Below are positions 1-9,791 of a DNA stretch of 64,000 nucleotides, one piece after another. The notes beneath the pieces were generated by a model that searched no databases, was not told where the DNA came from, and saw only the letters and a program-made list of their open reading frames with translations. The stretch's first letter is position 1. Every line of letters begins with the position of its first letter. This DNA comes from Parasphingorhabdus cellanae (lineage in GTDB: Bacteria > Pseudomonadota > Alphaproteobacteria > Sphingomonadales > Sphingomonadaceae). The stretch lies in the NCBI RefSeq assembly GCF_017498565.1, contig NZ_CP071794.1, positions 3,214,001 through 3,278,000 of the forward strand, written 5' to 3'. The translations under genes and the position numbers were made by a program.

Positions 1-1012
1 GGCTGGCGGTCTCACCAGCATGCTGACGTCGGTCGAAACGGAATTAGGCGGGCAGCGGATCGAGCAAGAGGATATTGATCACCTCTTAAAAGCCGGCCGT
101 AATAGTATCGATCCACATGGCAAGATGGTACTGCATGCGCAGCCTGCGCTTTATACGATCGATGGCTTGGCCGGTGTTAAGAAACCCAAAGGCTTGCATG
201 CTGATCGGCTTGGCGTCGATATTCATGTTATTCTGGCTGATGCATCGCCGGTGCGCAATATCGATATGAGCGTGCGCGGGGCGCATCTTAACGTCAAATC
301 CATCATCGCGTCTCCCATTGCTGCGGGCACGGCTTGCCTATCCAAAGAAGAACGCGAACTCGGCGTTGCGATGGTTGAGTTAGGCGCGGAAGTGACCAAC
401 GTTTCGTTATTCGCAGGCGGTATGCTGGTTGGGCTGGCGACACTGCCTTATGGTGCCGCCGATGTTACCGATGATATCGCATCTTCCTTTGGTTTGCGCC
501 GTGCGCAGGCGGAACGGATTAAATGTTTTCATGGGTCCGCTACAACCAGCCCGCGCGACAATCATGACGTGATTGATCTGCAGCTCGATGAAGTTGGACC
601 AGAAACCGATGAGAACGGCCGTATCACCAAGGCGCAGCTCATCGGTGTCATTCGCCAGCGGCTCGACCACCTGATCGGTGAAATTGGTCAAACCCTAAAA
701 ACGCTCGGCTTTACTGGACCGGTGGGGCGGCAGGTCGTGTTGACCGGCGGTGGGGCGGAGCTAAAAGGTATTGCCGATTATGCGCAGTCGGCACTGGGCC
801 AGACCGTGCGGATCGGACGCCCAACCGGCCTGACCGCTTTGCCCGAAGCGCATAGCGGTCCGGGCTTCGCAGGTTTGGCCGGGCTTGCGCTTTATGCGGC
901 ACAGGAACCCGTCGACCTCAGATCGCTTTCCAGCAGCCATCAAAACGTCCACAAATATGCCGGTTCTGCGGTAATTGGGCGGCTTATGTCGGCAATCCGG
1001 GGGAATTTTTAA
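1..1012 (+). CDS. ftsA: Cell division protein FtsA (3' part, 5' end outside window)
   Basis: Actin-like ATPase that tethers FtsZ rings to the inner membrane and recruits later divisome proteins. The open frame runs from the first bases of the window, so the N-terminal part (about 80-100 residues by family length) is missing. Visible are the second phosphate-binding/adenosine region (VVLTGGGAELKGI, encoded near 736-780), the GFAGLAGLALYA segment near the end and a short C-terminal tail ending MSAIRGNF, which resembles the amphipathic membrane-targeting helix of the family. It sits directly upstream of ftsZ with a 104-bp spacer, the classic end of the dcw cluster. The internal ATG at 20 is not the start because coding similarity continues through the window edge. 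Confidence 0.95.
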   Translation, partial: AGGLTSMLTSVETELGGQRIEQEDIDHLLKAGRNSIDPHGKMVLHAQPALYTIDGLAGVKKPKGLHADRLGVDIHVILADASPVRNIDMSVRGAHLNVKSIIASPIAAGTACLSKEERELGVAMVELGAEVTNVSLFAGGMLVGLATLPYGAADVTDDIASSFGLRRAQAERIKCFHGSATTSPRDNHDVIDLQLDEVGPETDENGRITKAQLIGVIRQRLDHLIGEIGQTLKTLGFTGPVGRQVVLTGGGAELKGIADYAQSALGQTVRIGRPTGLTALPEAHSGPGFAGLAGLALYAAQEPVDLRSLSSSHQNVHKYAGSAVIGRLMSAIRGNF

Positions 1013-1116
1013 GAATTTACGAAAAAAATTAACTTTTGGGGTGATTCCCACATCAAATTTGTGCAAAGCGTTACCCAAATGTTACACATACAGACTATGT
1101 CTGGGGAGACAGTAAA

Positions 1117-2661
1117 ATGAGCATCAATATTGGCCCACCTGAAGTGGAAGAGTTGAAACCACGGATCGCCGTAATCGGGGTTGGCGGTGCTGGCGGCAAC
1201 GCGATTGCAAATATGATCGCAGCAAAGGTCGAAGGCGTCGATTTCATCGTCAGCAATACCGATGCCCAATCGCTTAATAGCTCCCCAGCCGAGCAGCGTA
1301 TTCAGCTTGGACCAGAAATCACGCAGGGTCTTGGTGCTGGCTCTCGTCCTGAAGTCGGTCGCGCTGCGGCGGAAGAAACACTTGAACTTGTCGAAAAGGC
1401 TCTCGAAGGCGCGCATATGTGTTTCATCGCTGCTGGTATGGGCGGCGGAACGGGCACCGGTGCAGCTCCTGTTATTGCCAAAGCGGCGCGCGACAAAGGT
1501 ATCTTGACCGTGGGTGTTGTGACCAAGCCGTTTACGTTCGAAGGCACGCGGCGGATGAAGTCAGCCAATGCCGGTATCGAAGAACTTCAGAAAAACGTCG
1601 ATACTCTGATCATCATCCCCAATCAGAATCTGTTTCTCGTCGCTAACCCGAACACAACGTTCAAGGAAGCTTTCCTGCTCGCCGACGAAGTACTGCAGCA
1701 AGGTGTTCGTGGTATCACTGATCTGATGGTTATGCCTGGCCTTATCAATCTGGATTTCGCTGACGTCCGTTCCGTAATGCACGAAATGGGCAAGGCGATG
1801 ATGGGCACCGGCGAAGCCGAAGGCGACGGCCGCGCGCTCGAAGCAGCTGAAAAAGCCATTGCGAATCCTCTGCTCGACGGCGTGTCGATGCAGGGCGCGA
1901 AAGGCGTTATCGTTTCGATCACCGGCGGCGAAGACATGCGCCTGATGGAAGTCGATGAAGCGGCCAACCATATCCGCGAACTGGTCGATCCCGATGCCAA
2001 TATCATCTGGGGCAGCGCGTTTAACGAAAATCTCGATGGCCGCATTCGCGTGTCGGTTGTTGCCACGGGCATTGACAGCGATGGTTCGGTCGCAGCGCCC
2101 GCGGTTAGCTCGTCCTTTGCGATGAGCAATCCGGCGCCTGCAGAGCCATCCTTTGCTTCAACGATCCCTGCGGAGCCAGAAGAGGAAGAGCTGGCGGAAG
2201 AACCTGTACTGGATATGGCCGATAGCCTTGAAACGTCAGAAGCTGAAATGGTTGTTGATCCCGAACCAGAACCAGAGCTGGAAGTAGAGTCTGAGCCTGA
2301 TCCACAGCCAGCGCCCGCACCGGCAGCGATTTATTCTGATGATGACGATCTGGCAGATGAAAGCGCAGCCGCCCCTTCATTTGCGTCGTTGACACCTGGT
2401 ATGACGAGCGACGAGCCTGAGGAAGATGAACTGGTTCTCGGCGGTGATACTATTCAACCGTTGGATTCAGAAGGCACGGCTGCCGACGCATCAGGCGAAT
2501 CCGCCCCGCGCGTTGCCAGCGGGGGTGGTACCTTGTTCGAGCGCATGTCCAATCTCACGCGCGGCGGAAACAAAGCCGATGAGGAAAGCGATGAAGACGA
2601 TGACAAGGCAAGTGACCCGCTCGATATCCCGAGATTTTTGAACCGTCAAAACAACCAGTGA
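1117..2661 (+). CDS. ftsZ: Cell division protein FtsZ
   Basis: Tubulin-like GTPase forming the cytokinetic Z ring. The tubulin signature GGGTGTG is at residues 109-115, the nucleotide-binding GGAGGN near 23-28, and the T7 catalytic loop (NLDFAD) near 211-216. Residues 1-320 are the GTPase core. About 180 residues of acidic, Pro/Glu/Asp-rich linker follow, ending in a conserved C-terminal peptide (DIPRFLNRQ, about 503-511) that in this family binds FtsA and other partners. At 514 residues it is longer than E. coli FtsZ (383), as usual for alphaproteobacteria with long linkers. A GGGGAGA ribosome site precedes the ATG. Confidence 0.98.
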   Translation: MSINIGPPEVEELKPRIAVIGVGGAGGNAIANMIAAKVEGVDFIVSNTDAQSLNSSPAEQRIQLGPEITQGLGAGSRPEVGRAAAEETLELVEKALEGAHMCFIAAGMGGGTGTGAAPVIAKAARDKGILTVGVVTKPFTFEGTRRMKSANAGIEELQKNVDTLIIIPNQNLFLVANPNTTFKEAFLLADEVLQQGVRGITDLMVMPGLINLDFADVRSVMHEMGKAMMGTGEAEGDGRALEAAEKAIANPLLDGVSMQGAKGVIVSITGGEDMRLMEVDEAANHIRELVDPDANIIWGSAFNENLDGRIRVSVVATGIDSDGSVAAPAVSSSFAMSNPAPAEPSFASTIPAEPEEEELAEEPVLDMADSLETSEAEMVVDPEPEPELEVESEPDPQPAPAPAAIYSDDDDLADESAAAPSFASLTPGMTSDEPEEDELVLGGDTIQPLDSEGTAADASGESAPRVASGGGTLFERMSNLTRGGNKADEESDEDDDKASDPLDIPRFLNRQNNQ

Positions 2662-2775
2662 GGGCAACGCTATCGATCAGTTACCTGCAATGGTTTCCTG
2701 TCGTCTGATCGGGGCATCTGGCCTCTCTCGCTTTCATGAGCGCTTGATTTTGGATGAATCAAGCCGTTTAATGAG

Positions 2776-4587
2776 ATGGTGAAAACGCTCTCAAAATATC
2801 TGATTCTAGCGGCTTTGCCGCTAATGAGTGCTGGTCTGCCCACGCCAGCTGTGGCGCAGAGCAGCGCAAAAACCAACACGGCAGATTTGCAGGATGCGCT
2901 ACGCCGTATCGCGCGCAATTCCAATGATTCCTCTGCGCTGGCTGACGCTGGATTGGCAGCGTTGGGGCTCGGCGACACGAGAGCTGCGATTGGTTTTCTC
3001 GCCAAAGCTAACGACATATATCCGAAAAGCGGTCGGGTAAAAGCCGGACTGGCACGGGCGCTGTTGATTGAGCAAAATCCGTTCGGAGCAATTCGCTATT
3101 TTGACGAAGCTATCGCCAATGGTGTGACGGCAAAGGATATCGCGGTAGATCGCGGCTTGGCCTATGATCTTATTGGTCGCAACGCCGATGCACAAAAAGA
3201 CTATGCTCTCGCTCTGCAGCATGGCCAGAGCGATCTGTTGTTGAGCCGCTATGCGATTTCGCTGGGGATCAGCGGAGATATCGAAGGAGCAGAAGCCCAG
3301 CTTAACCCCCTTTTGTTGAAAAGCGATCGCGATGCCTGGCGAAACCGCGCTTTCATATTGGCGATGAATGGTCAAAAGAAAGAGGCCAATAAAATTGCCA
3401 GTCAGACAATGCGGAAAAAAATGGCAAAAGCGATCAAACCATTTTTTGATCGGATGCCAAAACTCACTGCGGCTCAAAAGGCTGCTGCTGTCCATTTTGG
3501 TCATTTTCCCGCCAGTGAAAATATCGGTGTCGATGTCGCGTCGGTGCGTCTTGCTGCCAATAGCGCCGTGCGTGGCGGAGATGGCGCCGATGCCGGGCTG
3601 ATACCGGTCGGTGAACCGCTTGGCGCTGATGTCCAGAAGCCAAGGGTGTTGGCGATGCCGGATACGTCTCCGCGCCGTCGTCCCGGTTCCAAGAGCAGTG
3701 ATGAAAAAAAGCGGCAGATAGCTTCTCGTCCAGAGGCAAATGGAAAAATGCCTCTCGCGCGCCGTACTTTACCCACGCCAACAAATGCCAGACCATTGGT
3801 CAAACCTGTAGTTGATCGACCGAATGACCCGGTCACACAAACCGCACCTGCGGCGAAAACACAGTCCGCATCGCCGGGCTTTGAAACTGCAATTGGGGGA
3901 ACAACCGAAAAAGCTGGCACACAAGCTGGTGCATCGTCATCGAACAGCGGTGCGAAAACTTCGCCACTGGTATCGGAGAGTGTTACTAGAAAAGTGGATA
4001 TTGGTGACGTCAAAGCGCCGGCGGATTCCAATGAAAAAATATCGAAAAAACCAGTGCAGCTCGTGACGTTCGATTTGGCCGATGCAGGGTCATCGGCATC
4101 ATCACCGAACAGATCGGCATCATCTGACAATGCTGCGGCAACGGCTGCACCGCGCCGACCTTTGTCCGACATTATCGGTGCGATTGCGATCCCTGAAACA
4201 GAGAAAGAGACGGCTGTTGTTCCCGTTGATTTGGCAGCAATTACGCCAGCCAGAGCAAAGCCGACTGCTGAAAAACCGGCTGCAGAAAAGGTCGAAGCTG
4301 CACCGCCGCCACCGGAAAACCCCAAACGCTACTGGGTGCAGATCGCGACAGGGTCTAATCTCAGGGCACTCAAATATGACTATGAACGGATGGCCGAGAA
4401 AAATTCTGATTTATTTGCCGGAAAGAGCGGTTGGACCTCTCCTTGGGGGAAGACGCGGCGTCTGGTTGTCGGTCCCTTTGATGATTTTAGCGCCGCGAAA
4501 AAGTTCGAGGCGGGTTTTCGAAAAGACGGCGGCGATGGTTTCGCCTGGGTTAGTGCTGATGGCACGAAAGTGAACAAGCTGAACTAA
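2776..4587 (+). CDS. TPR-repeat protein with C-terminal SPOR domain
   Basis: Probable periplasmic or envelope protein linked to septal peptidoglycan. Residues 1-27 form a signal peptide (hydrophobic LILAALPLMSAGLP then AVAQ). Residues 30-225 contain TPR-like helical repeats (for example AGLAALGLGDTRAAIGFLAKA). Residues 250-515 are a low-complexity Ala/Pro/Ser/Lys linker. Residues 520-600 match a SPOR fold (YWVQIATGSN, then RRLVVGPFDDFSAAKKF). SPOR domains bind denuded septal glycan in known cases, which fits the position right after ftsZ. Function beyond that is not known from sequence. Another ATG at 2771 is out of frame; 2776 places the signal peptide correctly. Confidence 0.85.
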   Translation: MVKTLSKYLILAALPLMSAGLPTPAVAQSSAKTNTADLQDALRRIARNSNDSSALADAGLAALGLGDTRAAIGFLAKANDIYPKSGRVKAGLARALLIEQNPFGAIRYFDEAIANGVTAKDIAVDRGLAYDLIGRNADAQKDYALALQHGQSDLLLSRYAISLGISGDIEGAEAQLNPLLLKSDRDAWRNRAFILAMNGQKKEANKIASQTMRKKMAKAIKPFFDRMPKLTAAQKAAAVHFGHFPASENIGVDVASVRLAANSAVRGGDGADAGLIPVGEPLGADVQKPRVLAMPDTSPRRRPGSKSSDEKKRQIASRPEANGKMPLARRTLPTPTNARPLVKPVVDRPNDPVTQTAPAAKTQSASPGFETAIGGTTEKAGTQAGASSSNSGAKTSPLVSESVTRKVDIGDVKAPADSNEKISKKPVQLVTFDLADAGSSASSPNRSASSDNAAATAAPRRPLSDIIGAIAIPETEKETAVVPVDLAAITPARAKPTAEKPAAEKVEAAPPPPENPKRYWVQIATGSNLRALKYDYERMAEKNSDLFAGKSGWTSPWGKTRRLVVGPFDDFSAAKKFEAGFRKDGGDGFAWVSADGTKVNKLN

Positions 4588-4603
4588 TGGCATACCCCAA
4601 ATA

Positions 4604-5758
4604 ATGACTGGTATGGCCCGCTATGCCAGCGACCCGCGCCAAAGTCGTGGGCGGCTTCATGATGAAGAGCGTTCTGAACATGATGGCAGTATTCGCGGAC
4701 CGCGCGATGACTTTCAACGCGACCGTGATCGCATCATCCACTCAATTTCTTTTCGCCGGTTGCGCCACAAAACGCAGGTTTTTGTCTCGCCAGACGGTGA
4801 TCATTTTCGGGTGCGCCTGACCCATAGTTTGGAAGTGGCGCAAATTGGTCGGACCATTGCGCGTTCTTTGGGGCTAAATGAAGATCTGACCGAAGCGCTT
4901 TGTTTGGCTCATGATATTGGCCATCCGCCCTTTGGCCATGCGGGCGAAGACGCGCTGGAGGAAGCGCTGGCTGATCATGGCGGCTTTGATCATAATGCGC
5001 AGACGATAAGGACATTGACCAAGTTGGAGCGTCCCTATCCGCGCTGGGATGGCCTAAACCTGACATGGGAAATGTTGGAGGGACTGGCCAAGCATAATGG
5101 TCCGGTGAGTCAGCCAACCTGGGCTATGGTCGAGGCCAACGCGCTGATGGACCTTGATTTGGGTAGTTGGCCTTCTCTGGAGGCCCAGATCGCCGCGGTC
5201 GCGGATGATATTGCCTATGATAATCACGATATTGATGATGGCATCAGGGCCGGGCTGCTCAGCATAGATCAGCTTTTGATACTGCCATTTATCGCAGAGC
5301 GCTGGAGTGATATCTGCACGCGCTTTCCTGATGTTGAGCGAGATCGTCTGGTACCGGAGTTGATCCGCGATCAAATTGGCCTGATGGTCAATGATGTTAT
5401 TGCAACAACGCTTCAGCGGATCAAAGATACTGGAATCGCGTTGGCAGATGATGTGCGTGGTGCCGGATTGATGATCGGCGGCTTTTCAGACGATATGGCG
5501 ACAAAAGAGCGGGCACTGAAAAAATTCATGTATGCCAATCTGTATAATCATCCGGAGCAGATGGCGGCAGCCGACAACGCGCGGGTCGTTGTCGCTGATC
5601 TGGTCAATGCCTATCGGAACGAGCCAAGCTTGATGCCTGATAGCTGGACGGACACATTACCATCTCAGGAACCGGATCGCATCCGGCATATTGCCGATTT
5701 TATGGCGGGCATGACGGATCGCTATGCTAGCAAGCGCCACGCCGAGATTTTTGGATAA
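4604..5758 (+). CDS. dgt: Deoxyguanosinetriphosphate triphosphohydrolase-like HD protein
   Basis: HD-superfamily dNTP triphosphohydrolase of the 'dGTPase type 2' group, cleaving dNTPs to nucleosides and tripolyphosphate. Metal-binding residues are visible: H74 in THSLEVAQ, the H103-D104 pair in AHDIGHPPFGH, and further His at 107 and 112. The family's start region (REDFQRDRDRIIHS-type, here at about 34-47) is present. The length of 384 residues is normal. It is followed after 4 bases by the NAD(P)-binding protein gene. A second ATG at 4613 is an alternative start. Substrate range (dGTP only or all dNTPs) cannot be told. Confidence 0.92.
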   Translation: MTGMARYASDPRQSRGRLHDEERSEHDGSIRGPRDDFQRDRDRIIHSISFRRLRHKTQVFVSPDGDHFRVRLTHSLEVAQIGRTIARSLGLNEDLTEALCLAHDIGHPPFGHAGEDALEEALADHGGFDHNAQTIRTLTKLERPYPRWDGLNLTWEMLEGLAKHNGPVSQPTWAMVEANALMDLDLGSWPSLEAQIAAVADDIAYDNHDIDDGIRAGLLSIDQLLILPFIAERWSDICTRFPDVERDRLVPELIRDQIGLMVNDVIATTLQRIKDTGIALADDVRGAGLMIGGFSDDMATKERALKKFMYANLYNHPEQMAAADNARVVVADLVNAYRNEPSLMPDSWTDTLPSQEPDRIRHIADFMAGMTDRYASKRHAEIFG

Positions 5759-5762
5759 CAAT

Positions 5763-6434
5763 ATGACAGAAGCAATATTGGTAGTCGGAGCAACTGGCCT
5801 GATAGGGAATTTGCTGGTCCGTAAGCTCGTTACGGAAGGGTGCGACAACGGGCTGCATCTGTTGGTACGAAGGCCATTGGAGGGTGACTATGGAGCGGCA
5901 ACGGTGCATGTTGCTCCTGCTGAAAAATGGCCGGAGGTTATAGCGTCGGTAAAGGCGCAGCGCGTGGTTTCCTGCCTTGGCTCAACCATGAAAAAGGCGG
6001 GATCAAAAGAGGCTTTTGCCGCGATTGATCGGGATTTGGTCGGCGCGGTTGGAAGAGCGGCTAAAGCCGCCGGTGCACGTCAGTTTATCACGGTGTCCTC
6101 GACCATGGCCAATGCCGAAGCGTCCGGGTTTTACCTTAAAGTCAAAGGGCAGGCCGAACAATTGTTGCGCGCTGAGAAATTTGACCGGCTCGATATTATC
6201 CGTCCTGGTTTGCTGCGCGGAGAGCGATCGGGTGATGCGCGCTTTGGCGAGAGTTTGGCGATCATTGCCAGCCCGGTGATGGACAAGCTGCTACACGGGT
6301 CGTTGCGGCGCTATCGTTCGATTGATGGAGAAGAAGTGGCATCAGCCATTACAATGTTGCTCGCGGAGGACAAACCAGGCGCTACAATCTACGAAAATGA
6401 CGCGATATGGGAGCGAGCGGCCAGCGCGCGATGA
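5763..6434 (+). CDS. NAD(P)-binding Rossmann protein (atypical short-chain/NmrA-like)
   Basis: Small atypical short-chain dehydrogenase-type protein (223 aa). It begins MTEAILVVGATGLIGNLL, where GATGLIG is the dinucleotide-binding glycine motif at residues 9-15. A TVSST segment and a YLKVKGQAE segment (a Tyr-x3-Lys-like pair in extended SDRs) are seen mid-protein, and IIRPGLLRG resembles the substrate loop of NmrA/oxidoreductase HTATIP2-like proteins. I chose the ATG at 5763 because the longer open frame from 5724 would overlap dgt by 35 bases and adds no homologous residues. Reaction and substrate are unknown. Confidence 0.8.
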   Translation: MTEAILVVGATGLIGNLLVRKLVTEGCDNGLHLLVRRPLEGDYGAATVHVAPAEKWPEVIASVKAQRVVSCLGSTMKKAGSKEAFAAIDRDLVGAVGRAAKAAGARQFITVSSTMANAEASGFYLKVKGQAEQLLRAEKFDRLDIIRPGLLRGERSGDARFGESLAIIASPVMDKLLHGSLRRYRSIDGEEVASAITMLLAEDKPGATIYENDAIWERAASAR

Positions 6435-6553
6435 CAGTGCCGGTTCCAACGAAATTCAGCACAGCGCTTTGCATTACTTCACCGTCTCGCTGAAAAATGT
6501 TGCGGTGCATCATCGAATCATTGACTCCCTGAGGCTGCTCCGTCAATCTTTGG

Positions 6554-6585
6554 TTTGCTTTTGGTTGCCGCCTTTCAGGTATAGA
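6554..6585 (+). promoter_or_regulatory. Possible promoter of the gcv operon
   Basis: A TATAGAT box at 6580-6586 lies about 10 bases before the first riboswitch helix, where a -10 element is expected. The best -35-like hexamer is TTGCTT at 6555-6560, but the spacer would be 19 bases, which is suboptimal. The placement is convincing; the sequence match is only moderate. Confidence 0.35.
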
Positions 6586-6589
6586 TCAC

Positions 6590-6816
6590 GAAGCTGTGCG
6601 GGAGAGTGCCAAACTCCATAAAAAGCTTGGCCGCCGAAGGAGCAACCGCCCCGGAAACTCTCAGGCCGATGGACCGCATGGGCTTCACAAGCACTCTGGA
6701 AAGAGGGCGCAAGATTAGAAGTCTCGTGCTCCACCGAAGGGGAAATCTGCATTGGGCCTGTCGCGTTGGACTGGCAAAGGCGGACTAAGCTCTCAGGTTC
6801 CGTGACAGAGGGGGCA
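6590..6816 (+). ncRNA. Tandem glycine riboswitch (two aptamers)
   Basis: Two consecutive glycine aptamers precede gcvT. The first (about 6596-6682) shows GGGAGAGTGC, a CCGAAGGAGCAA core and the CTCTCAGGC..GAC closing part. The second (about 6694-6812) shows GGAAAGAGG, CACCGAAGGGGAAA, GGCAAAGGCGGACT and CTCTCAGGTTCCGTGACAG. The signature pieces CCGAAGG and ACTCTCAGG are the family hallmarks and occur once per aptamer. In known cases glycine binding turns on the downstream cleavage genes; here about 55 bases separate the second aptamer from the gcvT start, so either a small terminator or translation control is possible. Confidence 0.95.
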
Positions 6817-6868
6817 GTTTTGCAGGCTTTTGCTGTGAGCTGTACCTTATGCATGGGCGGAATTTTTA

Positions 6869-8014
6869 ATGAGTGATAATAAAACCGAGACATTGAAGAA
6901 ACTGCCGCTCGATAGCTGGCACCGCGGCTTTGGTGCGCGCATGGTGCCGTTTGCGGGCTATGAAATGCCGGTGCAGTTTGAAGGCGTGATGGCCGAGCAT
7001 CTGTGGACTCGCGAATATGCCGGTTTGTTTGATGTCAGCCATATGGGGCAGGTGCAATTGGAAGGGGAGGGTGCGGCAGACGCGCTGGAGGCGATCGTTC
7101 CCGGCAATATCTCTGCCCTGGGTGCCGGCAAAATCCGCTACACGCTGCTGCTGGCGCAGGATGGCGGCATATTGGACGATCTGATGGTGACCAATACCGG
7201 CCGTAATCTCTATCTGGTGGTCAATGGTGCAACCAAGCATGATGATATCGCTTATTTTAACGCGCAACTGCCATCCGATGTTACGCTGAGTCATATGGAA
7301 GATAGCGCGTTGCTGGCGTTGCAAGGGCCGAAAGCTGCCGAAGCGCTGGCAAAGCTGAACATTAGCCCGATGCAGCCCGGCTGGCCGGTACCGACGGATC
7401 TTTATTTCATGGAAGCCGGTCCCTTCATGTGGGGTGATATCCCATTGGGCATCAGCCGCTCCGGCTATACCGGTGAAGATGGTTTCGAGATCAGCGTTCC
7501 GGCGGAGCACGCCGAAAAGCTGGCAGCGGCCTTATGCGCGCTGGAAGAGGTCAAACCGATTGGTCTGGGAGCACGCGACAGCTTGCGGCTGGAAGCGGGA
7601 TTACCGCTTTATGGCCATGATATGGATGCAGATGTCCTGCCAGTGGAGGCGAATTTGAACTTTGCGCTATCCAAAGCGCGCCGGGAAGAGGGAAATTTTG
7701 CCGGTGCGGAGCAGGTATTGGCGCAATATCCGAACAAGACCGATAAAAAGCGTGTCGGGCTGCTCGTCAATGGCCGTCAACCCATTCGCGAGGGCGCCAG
7801 CGTGGTCGATGCCGATGGCAACCACATCGGTGCAGTCACCAGCGGTGGTTTTTCTCCGACGCTGCAAAAACCCATCGCCATGGCTTATGTGCCGACAGCG
7901 CTAGCCGAAACGGGCACCGAAATTACCGTGGAGCAACGCGGCAAAGCGATATCCTGCACCGTCGCTGACATGCCCTTTGTGCCGCATAACTATCACCGCA
8001 AACCGAAATTATAG
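6869..8014 (+). CDS. gcvT: Glycine cleavage T protein (aminomethyltransferase)
   Basis: Transfers the methylene carbon from the aminomethyl group carried by lipoyl-GcvH to tetrahydrofolate and releases ammonia. Family features: FGARMVPFAGYEMPVQF at the N-terminus, FDVSHMGQ at about 53-60, a YTGEDGFEI segment mid-protein and the GLGARDSLRLEAGLPLYGHD folate-site region at about 231-250. 381 residues is normal. It is the first gene after the riboswitch and is followed by gcvH, gcvPA and gcvPB on the same strand, so it is almost certainly glycine-induced. Confidence 0.97.
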   Translation: MSDNKTETLKKLPLDSWHRGFGARMVPFAGYEMPVQFEGVMAEHLWTREYAGLFDVSHMGQVQLEGEGAADALEAIVPGNISALGAGKIRYTLLLAQDGGILDDLMVTNTGRNLYLVVNGATKHDDIAYFNAQLPSDVTLSHMEDSALLALQGPKAAEALAKLNISPMQPGWPVPTDLYFMEAGPFMWGDIPLGISRSGYTGEDGFEISVPAEHAEKLAAALCALEEVKPIGLGARDSLRLEAGLPLYGHDMDADVLPVEANLNFALSKARREEGNFAGAEQVLAQYPNKTDKKRVGLLVNGRQPIREGASVVDADGNHIGAVTSGGFSPTLQKPIAMAYVPTALAETGTEITVEQRGKAISCTVADMPFVPHNYHRKPKL

Positions 8015-8043
8015 ACGATTAGAAGAGGGAAAAGGACGAAATT

Positions 8044-8415
8044 ATGAGCCGATATTTTACCGATGAGCATGAGTGGGTAGACGTCGAGGGCGACACTGCA
8101 ACAGTAGGTATTACCGACTATGCACAAGAACAATTGGGCGACATTGTTTTTGTCGAAACGCCGGAAGTCGGCGCGGCACTGGAACAGGGCGATGACGCGG
8201 CTGTGGTGGAATCGGTAAAGGCGGCATCCGACGTTTATGCCGCCGTGTCGGGCGAAGTCATCGAAGTCAACGAGGCGTTGGAAGACGAGCCGGCTTTGGT
8301 GAACAGCTCCGCCGAAGAAGATGGCTGGTTTTTCCGGGTCACGCTGTCTGACAAATCCGAACTTGACGATCTGATGGATGAGAAAGCCTACAAGGCCTTT
8401 GTCGACGGACTCTAG
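8044..8415 (+). CDS. gcvH: Glycine cleavage H protein (lipoyl carrier)
   Basis: Small carrier that shuttles the aminomethyl intermediate between P, T and L proteins on a lipoyl arm. The lipoylated lysine is K59 in [11 protein letters not shown]. The protein begins with the usual FTDEHEWV segment. 123 residues matches the family. An AGGGAAAAGGACG stretch upstream provides the ribosome site. It lies 29 bases after gcvT and 17 before gcvPA in one operon. The L protein (dihydrolipoyl dehydrogenase) is not in this window. Confidence 0.98.
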   Translation: MSRYFTDEHEWVDVEGDTATVGITDYAQEQLGDIVFVETPEVGAALEQGDDAAVVESVKAASDVYAAVSGEVIEVNEALEDEPALVNSSAEEDGWFFRVTLSDKSELDDLMDEKAYKAFVDGL

Positions 8416-8432
8416 AAACTGAGGAACAGAAA

Positions 8433-9791
8433 ATGCGTTATTTACCGCTAACCCCAAATGACCGTCAGGATATGCTGGCGACAATTGGTGCCAGCAGCAT
8501 CGACGAGCTTTTCGTCGATGTGCCAGAAGAAGCGCGGCTAGATGGTCCGATCCGTGATCTGCCAATGCACGCCGGGGAAATGGCGGTCGAAGCGCATATG
8601 AAGAAGCTGGCCAGGAATAATTCGGCCGCCGGTGATATGCCGTTCTTCCTGGGGGCAGGGGCCTATCGCCACCATGTGCCTGCCAGTGTCGACCATATCA
8701 TCCAGCGCGGGGAGTTCCTAACCGCCTATACGCCCTATCAACCGGAAATTGCGCAGGGGACGTTGCAGACTTTGTTCGAGTTTCAGACGCAGGTGGCGCG
8801 CCTGTTCGGCGTCGATGTTGCCAATGCGTCCATGTATGATGGCTCCACCGCCTGCTGGGAAGCGATTGTCATGGCGCGGCGGATCACCAAGCGCGGCAAG
8901 GCGGTTCTCTCGTCCGGTCTGCATCCGCATTATGTGTCGGTGGCTAAGACGATGGCGCGCTTTACCAAGGACCAGTTGGTGAGCGAAGCGCCGACATTGG
9001 ACGCGGCGACCGATGGCGCGGATCTGCTCGACCAGATTGATGACGATACCAGCTGTGTCGTTGTCCAATATCCCGATATATTGGGACGCGTATCTGACAT
9101 GTCTGCGCTTGCGGAAAAAGCGCATAGTCACAAGGCATTGCTGATCGCTGTTGTGACAGAACCTGTCGCCCTGGGCGCGATAAAGGCACCGGGTCAGATG
9201 GATGCGGATATCGTCGTTGGCGAAGGGCAGTCGCTTGGCGTTGGCCTGCAATTTGGTGGACCTTATGTCGGTCTGTTCGGTTGCAAACAGAAATATGTCC
9301 GGCAGATGCCGGGACGTCTGTGCGGCGAGACGGTCGATGCAGAAGGCAAGCGCGGTTTCGTGCTGACCCTGTCGACGCGCGAGCAGCATATTCGCCGCGA
9401 AAAAGCGACATCGAATATCTGCACCAACAGCGGACTTTGTGCGCTGGCCTTTACCGCGCACATGACCCTTCTGGGTGAAAAGGGATTGCGGGAACTGGCG
9501 ATGCTCAACCACAAGAAGGCGGTCGTCGCTGCGGATCGCTTGGCGAAAATAAACGGTATATCGCTTTTGAATGAGAGCTTTTTCAATGAGTTCACTCTGG
9601 TTCTTGATAAAGATGCACGGCCGATTGTCCGCAAGCTTGCGGACCAGAAAATCCTGGCTGGTGTGTCTCTTGGCCGGCTCTATCCGGACGAGAATGATTT
9701 GGCGCATGGGCTTGTCGTCGCTGTAACGGAGACGACCAGCGATGAGGATGTCGAAACGCTGGCACTGGCACTGGAAGGAGAATTGGCATGA
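8433..9791 (+). CDS. gcvPA: Glycine dehydrogenase (decarboxylating) subunit 1
   Basis: N-terminal half of the split P protein, the PLP enzyme that decarboxylates glycine and loads the methylamine onto lipoyl-GcvH. It starts [15 protein letters not shown], typical of GcvPA, and contains [22 protein letters not shown], and the [17 protein letters not shown] segment of the family. At 452 residues it is the usual split-subunit size. A GAGGAAC ribosome site precedes the start. The stop overlaps the gcvPB start by 4 bases (ATGA), consistent with translational coupling of the two subunits. Confidence 0.97.
   Translation: MRYLPLTPNDRQDMLATIGASSIDELFVDVPEEARLDGPIRDLPMHAGEMAVEAHMKKLARNNSAAGDMPFFLGAGAYRHHVPASVDHIIQRGEFLTAYTPYQPEIAQGTLQTLFEFQTQVARLFGVDVANASMYDGSTACWEAIVMARRITKRGKAVLSSGLHPHYVSVAKTMARFTKDQLVSEAPTLDAATDGADLLDQIDDDTSCVVVQYPDILGRVSDMSALAEKAHSHKALLIAVVTEPVALGAIKAPGQMDADIVVGEGQSLGVGLQFGGPYVGLFGCKQKYVRQMPGRLCGETVDAEGKRGFVLTLSTREQHIRREKATSNICTNSGLCALAFTAHMTLLGEKGLRELAMLNHKKAVVAADRLAKINGISLLNESFFNEFTLVLDKDARPIVRKLADQKILAGVSLGRLYPDENDLAHGLVVAVTETTSDEDVETLALALEGELA

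Noticed and set aside
3501..4325. Long minus-strand frame opposite the SPOR protein gene
   Set aside because: A shadow of the Ala/Pro-rich linker; no start context or family similarity.
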